DNA from: Margaritispora aquatica
Taxonomy: Eukaryota > Ascomycota > Leotiomycetes > Helotiales > Discinellaceae
Assembly: GCA_007644065.1 (NCBI GenBank)
Contig: VJWN01000010.1
Span: forward strand, 1,054,001 to 1,118,000
Length of the DNA stretch: 64,000 nucleotides
Direction of reading: 5' to 3'
Shown: positions 24,027-36,394 of the stretch, piece after piece
Layout: the number at the start of each line of letters is the position of its first letter
Position numbering within the stretch: the first letter of the stretch is position 1
The notes under the pieces: model-generated
The model's input: the letters and a program-made list of their open reading frames with translations, nothing else
Databases searched by the model: none
What the model was told of the DNA's origin: nothing
Position numbers and translations under genes: made by a program

Positions 24027-24840
24027 TTTGAAAGTTTTCTTATGTTGTATGAGAGTGGTTTTTTATATTCTACTTTGCGACAAAGAGTGACAAGATATGA
24101 AGATGTTAATCAGGGAGTTTCTTTCTACTTAAGTGAAGGGTTTTCCTCCAAAGGACCCATGAGATCCATCAAGGAGGGGTTGTGGGACTAGTAGAAAGCT
24201 TCTGTAAATATCTCGGGGCGGGGTTGAACATTGCAGAATTGAGCGACCAAAACAAGACCAATGGCAAGGAAAGTTCTGAGGTTGGACAAGAAATCTTAGT
24301 TCTGGGACAGCCTTTATTTTTCACAATCTCTAACATGTTTCTGATGGCCATATACAAGTATAATACACTGATAAAATGAGAAAACCAAACTGAGAAAGCT
24401 TTCAATGTTCACTTTGCACCCCATCACAGAGGAATAGTTGCGAGTCATGTGATTCCCCAAAGCTGAACCGACCTGAACCTGAGATACACAGTTAAATACC
24501 CTACCCACTCGAGCTACTTTAAAACACTCCAACCTAGAAGACTAACTTGAGTTATGCTCCATTTTGAGCCTGAAAATAACTTTCAATCATTCAAAATCTT
24601 CAGCCACTTTACTGCTCGTGAGCTCGATACTTCCTTCAAACATCGAAGTACGAATTTTCGCAGCGTCTCAAGTCTTGATTCACTGAGACCTCATACCTGG
24701 TAGAACCAAAAGCTGTTGCAAGTGTCAAATTCTTTAGTGGTTCTATTAGACTCGCTACTTGCATAGCTTCGCATTCTTTTCAAGCCTAATTCTCTCAATG
24801 AAGGCAATTCGTCCTTTTACCGCCAACTAAAGTTTTCAGT
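24027..24840. other. Divergent promoter region
   Basis: About 0.8 kb between the starts of the ABM gene (-) and the DCAF4-like gene (+). No gene or RNA recognised. Confidence 0.45.
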
Positions 24841-26736
24841 ATGGCGCCTCCAGTTATGGAAATTAGAGGTTACTTTTATGGTTCGCACCTTCACCCAGCT
24901 ATTCCCGTCATTCTTGACTTGATCACTGACAAAAATTCTAGATAAGGAGAAGAAAAAATACTTCAAGATACAACATCCTAGCAGCTCAGTAAATTCTGCA
25001 TATTCATCTCATGATGTGAAGAGAATAAAACTGAGTGATGAAAGGGAACGAGCCCAAGAGAAAGCTTTGAAGAGACAGCATGGTAGAGTGAAAGTTTCTC
25101 CTATTCTTGAGCAACCTTCTCTTGGAGGATTACTGCTGAGGTCGTGCGGTCAAACGACTCTCGATGTACCGAGAATCTTCGCAGCAGGACTCATAGCGCA
25201 GGGTCAAATTAATCGCCATGGCCTTGACAACAATACGATATTCGCAGTCGATCCTAGGCCAGAAAGACACGGCATGCAGTCAGAGATATGGTCCGGTAAG
25301 ATTGCTCAGACTTATGCTGTACTTCTGCTGATTACTATATAGCCTCGCAGGATGGGTTAGGTCTCTTTTGCACTCAATTGGGCGGCTATAATAATATCAA
25401 TCTAAATGAACAACTCTTTGCGCTACCTGGCGGTAATCGCATTGATTTAGCTCTTTATAGAGCATCTGAAAATGTTGGCATTGGGTTAGCAACAGCGGTG
25501 AGCGTCAACTCTACTTGCCGACAAGTTGCCATGGCGTGGCATGGAGATGATCTCGGGGACCATAGTCGGATACGAATCTGTCATCTTACAGATCTTGAAA
25601 ACCGTCCTACTGAAAACTCTCGTGGGAGGCATAATCTTAATGGTAGGTTTATCTCATGTTTTCACATTTGAGGGTGCTTTGCTCAAAGTTGGTAAACTTT
25701 ATACGATAATTCCAATATACTTGACTTGATGCGTTGGCCAGCAATGTAGCAGATCAGCATTCTCATTCTATAAAGCCATGAACACAGCATGTTGCAGCAG
25801 ATCAGTGCACCGCGGAAACGGCTTTCTTTCTTAATATTTCCCAAGAGATGATTTGCTAACATTCCAACAGTGATGGAAGAGCCTCTCCCAACTCTCTCTG
25901 GTCCAGATCTGTCCTTCGGCAGTGAAGGCGACATTCACACATCCGTCGCGGCACCACCAGGATCTCCATACCGCTTTGTGTTCGGCACTAGCACAGGAAT
26001 TCTCACCTTGGACCAAAATGACTCAGCCCTCCAGCCTCTATACCAAGTGGGATGTACTCGCCAGGAGGCAAATCTCCAAGATGTATTCGCGCTTGACTTT
26101 CTCGACCAAAATATCCTTCTTTCGGGTACGAGAAAGGGACATCTCAAGATCGTAGATCTTCGAGATCCGCGTTTCCACAGATCTTCAAATCGAATATACC
26201 ACCCCAGCACAATCACTCACATCCGCCATCTAGATCAGCATCGCCTTGTTGTCGCAGGACTCAACTCGAGTCTTTGCCAGTATGACATGCGTTTCATCAA
26301 ACAAGATACCTTCACTGCTAAGTTTCGAAAGCCAACCTACAAGAAACACGGCAAGCACGCATCGCCTCCTATGCAGAAATGCCAAACGCGGCCAATTGTC
26401 ACTTATCCCGAGTACCACAACACAGCAACTATTCACATCGGCTTCGATCTTGACCTTGAGACTGGCATCATAGCTGCTGCACAAGAGTATCAATTCCACT
26501 CATCTACAGTCCAGTTATTCTCCTTAGACGGCCATAAACTGCGTTGCAAGGCGCTGGAGAAGGATTTCGGGCCAGGGACGATCAAAGTCACGAGGAGAGA
26601 GGAGAGCGACATGATGCCAATCCGCTGTGTCAGATTCGCACGGGATGTTGAGGGCAGGATGCCGAGCTTATACGTTGGTGCTGCTCAGGGTATCAAAAGG
26701 TACGCTTGGGCTGAGAAGGAGGAGGATGAATTGTGA
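24841..26736 (+). CDS. WD40 protein similar to DCAF4 (CUL4-DDB1 adaptor)
   Basis: Exons 24841-24880, 24942-25295, 25343-25642 and 25871-26736 give 519 aa. The N terminus, IRGYFYDKEKKKYFKI after a short lead, is the signature of DCAF4/WDR21-type proteins, in which a Tyr-rich motif precedes a basic helix (here KRIKLSDERERAQEKALKRQ). The C-terminal two thirds form a WD40 propeller with blades such as VFGTSTGILTL, LLSGTRKGHLKIVDLRD and LVVAGLNSSLCQYDMR; the LRD and MR ends are like the WDXR boxes used to bind DDB1. In animals these proteins are substrate receptors of CUL4-DDB1 ubiquitin ligases; the same role here is inference. The last intron is 228 nt, long for this locus, so an extra small exon in it cannot be ruled out. 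Confidence 0.82.
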
Positions 26737-27280
26737 TGGCGTCAGCTCTATGGAAGTGCCTGAAGCTGAGGTACTTTGAGATACCATGTTTCCCCAGGCG
26801 CGTAGAGAGAGAACCCGCTGGAGGGTTATTGGTTGTACTAATTCTGTTGGTTGAGCCAAACTTCTCCGTTAAGGCATGGTGAGTCGCTCACAAGAGCTTA
26901 AGAGCCTAACAGAGGTCATCCATAAGATTAGCTGTGCTATGCTAAGTTGGAGGAATCTGTCTGCTTAATGATACCCAAGTATGCCTTCATGGCGAGAATC
27001 AAAATTTTGTCTCGCGAAATTTCTCACTATTAATTGAACGCCGAGATAATTTCACATGAAATTGACGTCCACATCTATGACTGTATTTGTTTTTCTTGGA
27101 CTATAGACAAAATACAATAGGTATCCCCACTTGACGCCAGAGCTATGCTTCCTTCGCCTTTTTAATGCCCAAAAATCCAGAGACGCCGTGCTTTTCTTCA
27201 TTCCCATATCTCATCTCAATTCACTACAATACATAATACATTGTCATACAGAAAGTAACTCCTCCAACTCACATCTCACC
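26737..27280. other. Intergenic between convergent genes
   Basis: 3' ends of the DCAF4-like and RPC2 genes face each other. No gene seen. Confidence 0.5.
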
Positions 27281-30200
27281 TCACTTGGGATGTGGGAACT
27301 CATCCTCCAGCTTCAACCTCACCGATACGTTCATGCTCAGCATCTCCTGCACGAGAAGCTTCGCTGCATACGGCATCGTCATTCGCGTTACACCTCTGGT
27401 GCTCTTGCACGTCTGACACCAGCCTTGGTATCCCATCAAGCCACAGACTTCACAGATATCAACCTCGTGCGCATCACTGCTCAACATTAGTCTCTCGAGG
27501 AGAAGCTGCGAAGCGCCGTAGGCGATGAGACAATCACGCTCCATTTCTCCCAATCTCAGACCACCGTCGCGGGATCGACCTTCGGTTGGTTGGCGTGTGA
27601 GGATGGCTCGTGGTCCGCGAGAACGGGAGTGCATCTTGTCTTGAACCATGTGCTTGAGTTTCTGGTAGTAGATGGGCCCAAAGAAGATGTATGCTGGTAG
27701 CGACTCGCCTGTGATGCCACTGGTGACGAAGTCCTTGCCTGAGTAGGAGAATCCCTTGTCGATGAGCACTTGGCCCATAACATCGACATTACTGCCACCA
27801 AAGGCGGTGCCGTACTCCAGATTACCACTCAAAACGCCTGCTTTCCCTGAGAGGAGTTCCAACATCTTGCCAACCGTCATACGAGATGGAAAACCATGCG
27901 GATTCATGATGATATCAGGTGTGACGCCCGTGTCTGCGAAAGGCATGTCTTCTTGGTTGACAATAATTCCCACAACACCTTTCTGACCGTGGCGAGATGA
28001 GAATTTGTCTCCTAACTCTGGTCGACGAGTTTGCCGAGTCTGAATCTTGATGACTGTGGTTTCAGCGTGGTCTTGAGAGATCATGATCTTGTCAATGAAC
28101 GAGAAATCCGCAGCTTTGTATGATAAAGGAGCCGGCTTGTAATCCTCTGATCCATAATCTGATCCAATGCCGGTGGACATAGTGTTGAGTGGACTCTCTT
28201 TGTTCAAGAAGACTTCCCCAGCAAAGACTCGCTCGCCAACTCTGCCCATTCCATCCTTGTCTATAATCCTATGTTTCGCAATAACTTTGCTCTGATCCTT
28301 TTCATCGAGTTGTGGATCAACAAGTCGATCGTTTGTTCTGTTGGCATATTTCATGAGTTTCCCTAAATTCTTTCTAAAGACTTGGCAACGTCCGAATCCT
28401 CTGTCCAGGGAAGCTTTGTTAAGAACTGAAAATTCGTGAGTTATGTGCTCTTCCGAAAGCAAACGGGTAGTGGCATGGAATGGCCTGTAGTTTCAATGTG
28501 CATGCAAGGCTGGCTCAATCCGCCTTCACAGACGGCAAGACCTAGCTTGTGTGCAAGCATCCAAGTATCGCGAGTACCAGAAGGAAACTTCCCTTGGACC
28601 TTAGATTTGTATACTTTTCTAATGTGCATGAGATTTGAACACATTCCAACGCGTAATCGATACATTATACCCAGCTTTATTCCGTCTTCGACAGTGGTGA
28701 GTCTTGAGAGCCTCGGTTGAACAAAATAATATTGAAAACATGGTGTAACCTTTTTCCAATGCCAAAAATAGATAGTGAAAGAAATTTGAACTTACCAAGT
28801 GCATCTTCTATGTCGTAACCACTAAATGACATGACAGCAACTTGAGGTAGTCAGTATTAATGGTGAAATGGGGGAAAGTCATGTGAAGAAAGGGGGTAAG
28901 CGAACCTGTAGCATTCTGCCCGGCGGGTAAACGATCATAATGGATAAGCTCGATCGTCCGAGTTTTGACCATTGGTTGTTGTGGATAGACCATCAGATAA
29001 AGTAAAGTATCAATCCGGGAAAACTGATTATATGCAATTGCTCCTATAGCTTGCTTACCCATAGCACATTGGTACGTGTTTCGAGGGGATTGATTGTGAT
29101 GTGGATACGGGATAAGGCCGGCAACTGCTCCTAAAATCGTGAAAGGCTCAATCTCCAAATGAGTAGTAGTTTCATCAATCTCGTTCTCGTAAAGAGCAAT
29201 ATTCGAGTCGTTCTCTTCATTGACATCAACATACTCAATAAGTCCTCGATGCAAAAAGTCGTCAAAGTCCATTACGCCCTTACGCAACGCCTCCAGTGAT
29301 CGCTTCGTAACCATGGATTTTTTCTTTTCGACGACAATCAATGGTCGACAAATTCTTCCTTCATCAGTTGCTATGTGGACGGCATTTGTATGGTGATTGA
29401 TATAGATGCTGATGAACTCCGATACTCGTCCTGTTCTACGGAACTGGCGAAACGAGTTCAAGAAATCCTTGGGTTGTCTCGTGAGGGCAACTGGAGTACC
29501 ATTGATGAACACAACATAGGCACCCACGCCATATATCTCCCTACCACTCATTGAGACAATATCTTCGGCCCCAAGGATAGCAACCATCTGTCTTACAGGT
29601 TCCTCGTCATCGTTTGTTGTGATATGAGTCATCAAAGCCAAATTCTTAACAAGCCCACAAGCCTCTCCTTCTGGTGTATCTGATGGACAAAGCATACCGA
29701 ATTGAGATGGTTGAAGAGCACGAGGACCACTGACTTTTCGAGTCTTTTCGAACTGACTACTGATACGAGTCATCATTCCAAGAGCACTGATGTAACTTAA
29801 ACGACTAAGGACATGGGTGACTCCGGCACGCTCCATTTTGAAACGCTTTACGCTCCAATTTCCAGTCGAAATAGCTCTGTTCATTCCCGTGGTAATAATG
29901 GCTCCGTTGGACTCAACATAGTTTGAGGCATCAAACATTACTGTTCTATTTGGCTTTTTGAGGACTTTGTCGATGTTCATTTTCGTGATGGAATTGAAAC
30001 TCTTGAACAAATCTTCGAACAAGAGAGCAAGAAGTTGACCAGCCAATTCGAGTCGTTTGTTACCAACATAATCTCGATCATCCACAAGCTTCGGATCGTG
30101 CATTGCCATTAGAACTCTGCGCACCATAAAGCACACGTACAGTGCTTTTGGTCGAAACTCAAGCCCATGGACTGGAACATGGGTGATGATAATATTTGCT

Positions 30201-31600
30201 AGAGCTTCAAGAGCATCTCCAACCTGATTTCGGCGGGGTGCTCCGGGACCTTTGTTCTTGGAGCCCATTTTAACTCGACCGCCTATATATTCCAAAGCCT
30301 GATGCTGGGAGAACACGCCAAGCTTGGAGGCTTCCTCAAAATTGACAGAAAAGTCATCTTGGTATGTGCTGTCAGTTCCAGCTACGAGGAGTAACATTTC
30401 GTGGTCCGACTGAATGCCCATAGCTTTGAGTGCGATGACAATAGGCAAAGCTTCAGTCAAAATATTGTGCTGTAAATATATTCTCTCCTTCTTCATGATT
30501 ACATAGCTCTTAGACTTGCGCTCGTGTGTGGAGCTGGGTTTGGTCAGCAGGTATGCGAAGAATCTAAAATATGGACAAACCTAGTCACGGATGCAGAGAC
30601 GATGTTCTTTTTCACATCACTTTCAACAATAACCCGATTCTTGCTCAGCTGCTCCTGCACCAGGATGACTTTCTCTGTGCCTCCAACAATAAAGTAACCT
30701 CCAGGATCTAAGGCGCATTCATTCATGTTCGCCATCTCCCGGTCATTCTTTCCTTTGAGTACACATTTTGAGCTGCGCAGCATGATAGGTATTCTGCCAA
30801 TCTCCAGACCGGATCTCTTGATGATATTCTTCCCTTTGACGTATCTTATATCCACATAGATTGGTGCAGCATAGGTCAGGTCCCTAAGACGACACTCATT
30901 AGGTGTAACCCCATGCTTTGCTTTTCGTGCATTATTCTCATTTTCCTCACGACTTGGTGCTCCAACATAAATCCTGTCATATTCCAGGAAGAAATTGTTA
31001 TCGACATCACTGGTAATTCTCTTGTTCGCAAGAAGAATCTTCTGAAGTTCGTGCTCGACAAAATAGTTGTAGGAATCAATATGCTGCTTTACTAATCCCT
31101 TGACCTTGAGGAAAGCTGGTAAGAGGTTCCATTTGTCCTGCGCCAGTTTAGCATTTAGCTCACGCCAATTGTAAGATAAAGGCTTACTTTGGCAGTATTG
31201 ATAGGGTCTGTCGCCTTAAATACTCAATTAGCACCTCGCAGATCTCCTAGGATGAAAACAATACTCACAGCTTTTCCTGAATAAAATGGTTCTAGTAATG
31301 CAGCAAATCCCTACCAGGAAATCAGTAATGCACATCGTGCAGATTTGAAGGAATCACATCATCTGGTCCGGGTACATATGCTTCTTGCTTAACCACAACC
31401 TTGGGTTTTGTGGTCCGTTTGCGCTTTGGTGATTCAGGACTTTCTACTCTTGTCGGAGCTTCGGTTTGCGAAGCTCCAGCAGTCTATATGTGTAAGTCGC
31501 ATATTCAGAACGCCAGAGAGGGTGATCCTACAGTATCGGTAGCAACAGGATTCGCAGATCCTGGCTCCGCAGCACCAACAGCCTTTTTCCTGGGCGGCAT
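27281..31600 (-). CDS. RPC2: DNA-directed RNA polymerase III second-largest subunit
   Basis: Eight exons (minus): 31600-31532, 31483-31358, 31310-31269, 31214-31188, 31137-30581, 30533-28906, 28840-28796, 28425-27281, for 1212 aa (yeast Ret1 is 1149). Together with the largest subunit it forms the Pol III active site, which makes tRNA, 5S and U6 RNA. Landmarks: the lobe and fork region with [24 protein letters not shown], then [19 protein letters not shown] rebuilt across two introns, the [12 protein letters not shown] hybrid-binding loop, and the C-terminal zinc site [26 protein letters not shown] and the short lobe point to Pol III rather than Pol I or II. The N terminus is a Lys/Pro-rich extension in short exons. 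The last intron (28426-28795) is 370 nt, far longer than the others (47-65 nt). Confidence 0.95.
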
Positions 31601-33674
31601 GCTTAATATTTTGTAATTGTCTCCCGATGAGTCGACAAGAGGAATTGTTGGAGGGGCACGATATCGAATATTTGTTCGGTCACCGGAAAATCTATTGTTC
31701 CGGGAAAAAAGATCAGCCGAGGCGGAGGGGCGAGCTAGATTTGAGAACGCCTCAAGGACACATCCCTCAATGGTTTTCCACAAGCAAACATCAACATTCA
31801 TCTCGTAGTTCAAAGTTGTTCTGCCATGAACATGCCTCGAGCTTAGCCTGCTGTCAAACTTCGAGTGACAAGTGTTACTCTGAAAAATTCAGCAAATGTG
31901 CACTTTGGATAATATAAATGTATCAGCTTCATCTGCGTAAGGGTTTGAGAGTGGACTGCTTGATGTTTGATTTGCTGTTAGAACTCTTTCTTGTTCTTGC
32001 AAAGCTTTCAACGAAAGTGGTATGCATGACAAAGTACCTGCCTGGAGGTAGATGTAGCTGCAAGTTGTTGAGGTGAACTTCGCATTTTACACATGGTTTA
32101 ACCATCCTAGCATGAGTGCTGTTGGAAGTTCTTTTTACATTAGGACATACCCTAGATAATGCCCACATAAGGGATCCAACAATCGATTTCCTTATAAAAC
32201 AAGTTAGTTTTTACAACACATAGTAAAACTATAGAAGATATGTCAATGTTTGGCATGGAAGATGTCAAAAAGCAGGGGTGATATTTCACTACATTCTTAT
32301 GCACGAAGCGAACATCAATGCTACAGATGACATTGAAACAAGTAATGGGACAGCTTTGGAAATGGCAAACAGGACCATATATGTGATGCTAGCTATCAAC
32401 CAGTGCTACTCTGATTTTCAAATCGTTCCTCAGAGCCTTACACCTGAAGTAAGGCCTCCCCTACAATAAAAACACCCAAAATCTTCAAAATCTGAAGCTC
32501 AAATATCACTACCTACTTCTTCTTGCATCTCTACTTCCATTTCCAAGGGCATCGACAATCAAGACATCCTTTGTCCTTGGTGAAGATAACATATATTGGG
32601 CCCTCCTGAGAAGCTCCCCGCTGTGCGCACCCCATATTACAAGGATAATTAAGACGTGGTCGAACTATTCTTGCGTTGCATACCATGCATATATAGTACC
32701 AAGAGTGGCACATGTCATTTCATTTACTTAGCAGTTTGCGTGTGTCTGCAGTTATGTATGCGTGCGTGTTGTGTGTGTATGTTCGGTTCATTCAGGAAAG
32801 TTACTTTGATTGATCTTGTAATGGTTTTGGCTTGGTATCTGGGCATCTGATTTGTAAACTTAGTAGATATAGGTGCTGCTAGTGATAGTAAAAACAAGGA
32901 GGGTTCAGAGCAGACTAGAGACTGGAAGGCATGAATCAGTATGCCATATTTGTCGTTTCATCGAGCTGGAGTATTGCTCGAGGATTTAATAGACTATGAC
33001 ATGCCTCCAACTTACTACCTAGTAAACCTCAGCTCTGAGTCGACAAGGTACTGTCTTTGTGCTATTATTACAAAACCAATTCGACCCTTGGAAAAATCTC
33101 GATTCACGAGCATTCAATACCTCGAATGGTTGTATAACTCACATGAGAACTTGAATACCATGGAAAACGGGGTATGGATCTGTGAGATTGTCTGTACGAT
33201 AGCTTCTAGTATGTATGGACTGCTTGATAACAGGGTTACCTATCTACCCCTTCAAAACAGACACAACTGCTTCGCTAGATGGTGGGTTTCTCTTTGATAT
33301 GGCCCTGTCTAAGCGAGCCCCAAATGTAAATCAAGGTTCCATTTCAACAATGCTCACTTAGGTATTGTATACAAGAGACGATTTGGGGCTAGCTTTCACC
33401 AAGAGATATGATAGGGTTGTTCGAATTCCTAATAGATGTATGATTTTATGATAATAATAATAATCTTACAATAAGGAAACAAAAACTTTGTGAATGAGGT
33501 CGAACTAGAAGTGATTGTGGGTCCGTTCAAGGCGGCCGCTTACCATGCAACACCATCTCTGACGCGCTGGTGCTGGTTAACAGCGAAAACGATAATAATA
33601 TCCACCATAACGTCAGGTTTCCAACTACTCAATCTCAACTCCTCACAGTATGATCTTCAGTCATCGATACAGCT
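31601..33674. other. Long intergenic stretch
   Basis: About 2.1 kb between the starts of RPC2 (-) and the gene at 33675 (+), so it should hold both promoters. Only short unconvincing frames are seen (the longest is 118 codons at 32941-33297, without a recognisable motif). An ATA microsatellite lies at about 33450-33463. No RNA gene recognised. Confidence 0.45.
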
Positions 33675-35123
33675 ATGGCAGAAATTGCAAACGAAGATGT
33701 GGAGATCTTGGTCCACACGACAGCCGCAAGTGGCGGTCGTGATGATGCCCGATATCGAGCTTTAGCACAGGCATACTTAGATTTTGAGCCTATCACTACT
33801 TGTAGATTGGATACGCGATTACAGGAAACAACAGGCGACGTTTTGGAAGGAGAGGCGGACACTCAATTGCATGGCGGATTGCTGCAATCAACGCAGGATG
33901 AACGCGAATCAAGGGCATCATACCAACCCGAAGACGACGAATCTGGATCAAAGGCATCATTACTGTCGTCGCAATATCAGCAATCCTCAGACAGACAGAG
34001 CCCCAACTTTCCAGCATCATCACAGCTATCTTTTCGAAGCGTTTTGGATAACGTAAACTCCCCCGCATTTCGAGCCAGGACCCCTCATCACGAACAAGCT
34101 CCTGTAAATGCTGGTAAAAGGCATTTCCAGAGCTCAGAAGAATCTTGGGTAGCAGCCAACACAGTGGAAGATTCGCAGCCGGAATATGAGCACAATCTGC
34201 TTGCATATTCCTCTCCAACTCGAGTTCTCGAGACATATCTTTACAATCAAACTCGACTTGGATCTTCCCCAGTGCTGCCAGCGCCGCTTTCCCCGAAGGT
34301 ACAACAGGCTTCTTCTGGATACGATGGGGTTGACGATTCAGAAGATATTATTACTCACAGTTTGCCATCACCGCAGAAGAGGGGGCAAGGAGAGCACATT
34401 GAGGAAAACACATTTGGAATGTGTTCGGTCATAGAGGAAACCGATATTTGTTTGAAACAGAAACAAACTGACTCTGTTTCTGATCATACTTATTTGCCGC
34501 CTGTCGCCCATATACCTGCTTCAGGTTCACAGTTATCAGCTCGTTCTACAAGAGCCCTAAAACGGCAACGTGTTGAGTCATCGAAACCTCGACAACCGGC
34601 GTTCACACAAGTTACCAAGGTGAACATGTCTATGGATGTAACATCAAGTATGGTAAGCAACACAGGTTCTTCGGACTGGTCAAATTCTCTCGAGATCCGA
34701 CCATCACTACCACGTACCTCTAGCAATGACTTGACTGCCGACATGCTCATCACAGAATCCCTCTCCCAGTTGAAGGCCAAGATTTTGAGTCGAGGTCAGT
34801 CCCCGTACGTGCCTCTTTCCCAATCGCGAGAGTTGCGTCCTATGGAACGTGGCTATTGGCTCGTGAACTGTGAGAAGTGGGAAATGAGCAGGCGTAGCAG
34901 TTGTTGGGACTTTCTCGGGAAGTATGTAGGACGCGATATGGCTGGGTGGGGAGTTTCATGCACCAGAGACTCGGATATTCGATCTATTCGTGTATACTGC
35001 TGGGGAGTCGTCACAGAACACATCTATCTACTCTTGCATATGGCGAGCGCAAGCAAGGTCAAAGGTACTGGAGTGTGTTGGATAGGTGGGGATGGGAAGG
35101 TTGTCATCGAAATGCCATCTTGA
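33675..35123 (+). CDS. Uncharacterised fungal protein with structured C-terminal domain
   Basis: An intronless frame of 482 aa. Residues 1-375 are Ser/Gln/Glu/Asp-rich, low in hydrophobics and probably disordered, with a likely bipartite nuclear signal near ALKRQRVESSKPR. From about residue 378 a compact segment rich in Trp, Cys, Tyr and Gly starts at YVPLSQSRELRP and includes GYWLVNCEKW, WDFLGKYVGRDMAGWGV, RVYCWGVVTEHIYLLL and KGTGVCWIGGDGKVVI. This looks like a folded globular domain that I believe recurs in other filamentous ascomycetes as a protein of unknown function (from memory, not checked). No catalytic motif is recognised. Possible role: nuclear regulator, which is only a guess from composition. 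Confidence 0.75.
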   Translation: MAEIANEDVEILVHTTAASGGRDDARYRALAQAYLDFEPITTCRLDTRLQETTGDVLEGEADTQLHGGLLQSTQDERESRASYQPEDDESGSKASLLSSQYQQSSDRQSPNFPASSQLSFRSVLDNVNSPAFRARTPHHEQAPVNAGKRHFQSSEESWVAANTVEDSQPEYEHNLLAYSSPTRVLETYLYNQTRLGSSPVLPAPLSPKVQQASSGYDGVDDSEDIITHSLPSPQKRGQGEHIEENTFGMCSVIEETDICLKQKQTDSVSDHTYLPPVAHIPASGSQLSARSTRALKRQRVESSKPRQPAFTQVTKVNMSMDVTSSMVSNTGSSDWSNSLEIRPSLPRTSSNDLTADMLITESLSQLKAKILSRGQSPYVPLSQSRELRPMERGYWLVNCEKWEMSRRSSCWDFLGKYVGRDMAGWGVSCTRDSDIRSIRVYCWGVVTEHIYLLLHMASASKVKGTGVCWIGGDGKVVIEMPS

Positions 35124-35474
35124 ATCTTGATCATATTACTGGGGCTTCTCGAATTTTTGTACGTGCTTCAATTCATATCTGCCTTTCCCGAGTGGTGATC
35201 TGGCAGGTTGGTGAATTGCCTTGCCTCAGATCCAGTTTAGCATGATGCCAAGCACTTTCCTCCCCCTCTGGAAAATGAACACAGCAGTCACAGAAGTTCA
35301 AGTTCCTCTTTGATTCACTTAGAAATTCATTGTCATACCTTATGCCACATCACAGTAACCCCACCAACAACTCTTGCAAGTATAAACATTTCAGCAAGGC
35401 TGCATAATCAACCTCCTATAGATCAAGTTTAATTTTCGACACATTTGCAACGCAAACATCTACAAACCGCAACT
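35124..35474. other. Intergenic, promoter of secreted protein gene A
   Basis: 351 bp, ending in an A/C-rich leader (CATCTACAAACCGCAACT) typical of fungal start regions. Confidence 0.4.
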
Positions 35475-36394
35475 ATGTTTCTCTTGAATACAATCTTGGG
35501 TGTTGTCCTTTCCATCCAAATGGCAAGTAGTTCTTCCTCGCTGTTGCAGCTAAAAGGCTGATTTTCTCAAGGTCTCCGGCATGGCCATCTCTGAAAGTAT
35601 CCAGGTTGCACGCCGAGAAGACCTCCACAAGTCTAACTATACCATGGGCGCATTGCGAATTACTGGCTCCATTGGTGGACATCGGGTTGACCACTATGGT
35701 ACAATCCAGGTATCTAGTTATCATCGCTGTAGTATTTCTAGCAATACGTGCTGAACAACAACCAGGAAGTCCTCGCCCAAGTTGCGAACGAGCACCCTGA
35801 CTTCGATGTTGAAGCTCATTATGCGAACGTCACAGCAAGTGGTGCTGTAGACCGACTCCCAGAATTCACCACCGTAAGTTTCCGTATAAGCCTGCTCGGC
35901 AGTCCAACACGCTGACTGATTGGATAGCAAAACCAACCTCTCTGCTGTCCTGTTGCTGGTCAGCCCTGGGTCGATGGCAGCATTGATGAGTTTATCCGAG
36001 GTATGAACGCCATGCGAGAACGCGAGTACTTACAGTGTACTATTCCCATCCATGGATGTGCTCGTATTAGCTGTGCTGGGAGTAGTGCCATTGTTGTTTG
36101 TAACGACGTTAGTTGCTCTCCCTTTCCTTTCAACTAGTCTGCTCTCCAAATCTGACACCGTCATGCTGTGTCTCTCCATACACAAGCCCGGAAATGATGT
36201 GCTAACTGGCTAATTAGAAACTTCACGAGAATCGTGCCTTCAAGTGCAGGGACATGGCGGCAATGGCGGAAGAGATCATATACCGCTGTGAGCATGCTGG
36301 GTGGAATCGTAGACCTCAACCGTATGGCGCTGCTTGTGGGCAGCTGTTTGGTGATGATCTCTATAACGTTATTATCAAGCAGGATCAGTGCTGA
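35475..36394 (+). CDS. Secreted cysteine-rich protein, paralogue A
   Basis: Five exons: 35475-35522, 35572-35709, 35766-35873, 35928-36107, 36218-36394, giving 216 aa. An N-terminal hydrophobic signal peptide (MFLLNTILGVVLSIQM, then VSG) precedes a mature part with ten cysteines. These include a CC pair in LCCPVAGQPW, a block ISCAGSSAIVVCND, and a C-terminal stretch FKCRDMAAMAEEIIYRC ending AACGQLFGD and DNV-type tail QDQC. The gene at 37541 is its paralogue: the first four exons have identical lengths (48, 138, 108 and 180 nt) and the same phases. Intron 1 (35523-35571) starts with GCAAGT, so it is a predicted GC-AG intron; the paralogue has GTATGT there. No enzyme motif is seen. The layout fits a secreted effector-like protein; function unknown. 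Confidence 0.82.
35523..35571 (+). other. Predicted GC-AG intron in gene A
   Basis: The donor is ATG|GCAAGT and the acceptor CTCAAG|GTC. Splicing here keeps frame and gives MVSGMAIS, aligned with MVSSTAIS in the paralogue. The nearby GT at 35527 gives the wrong phase. GC donors with AAGT context are the usual form of this rare intron class. Confidence 0.7.
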
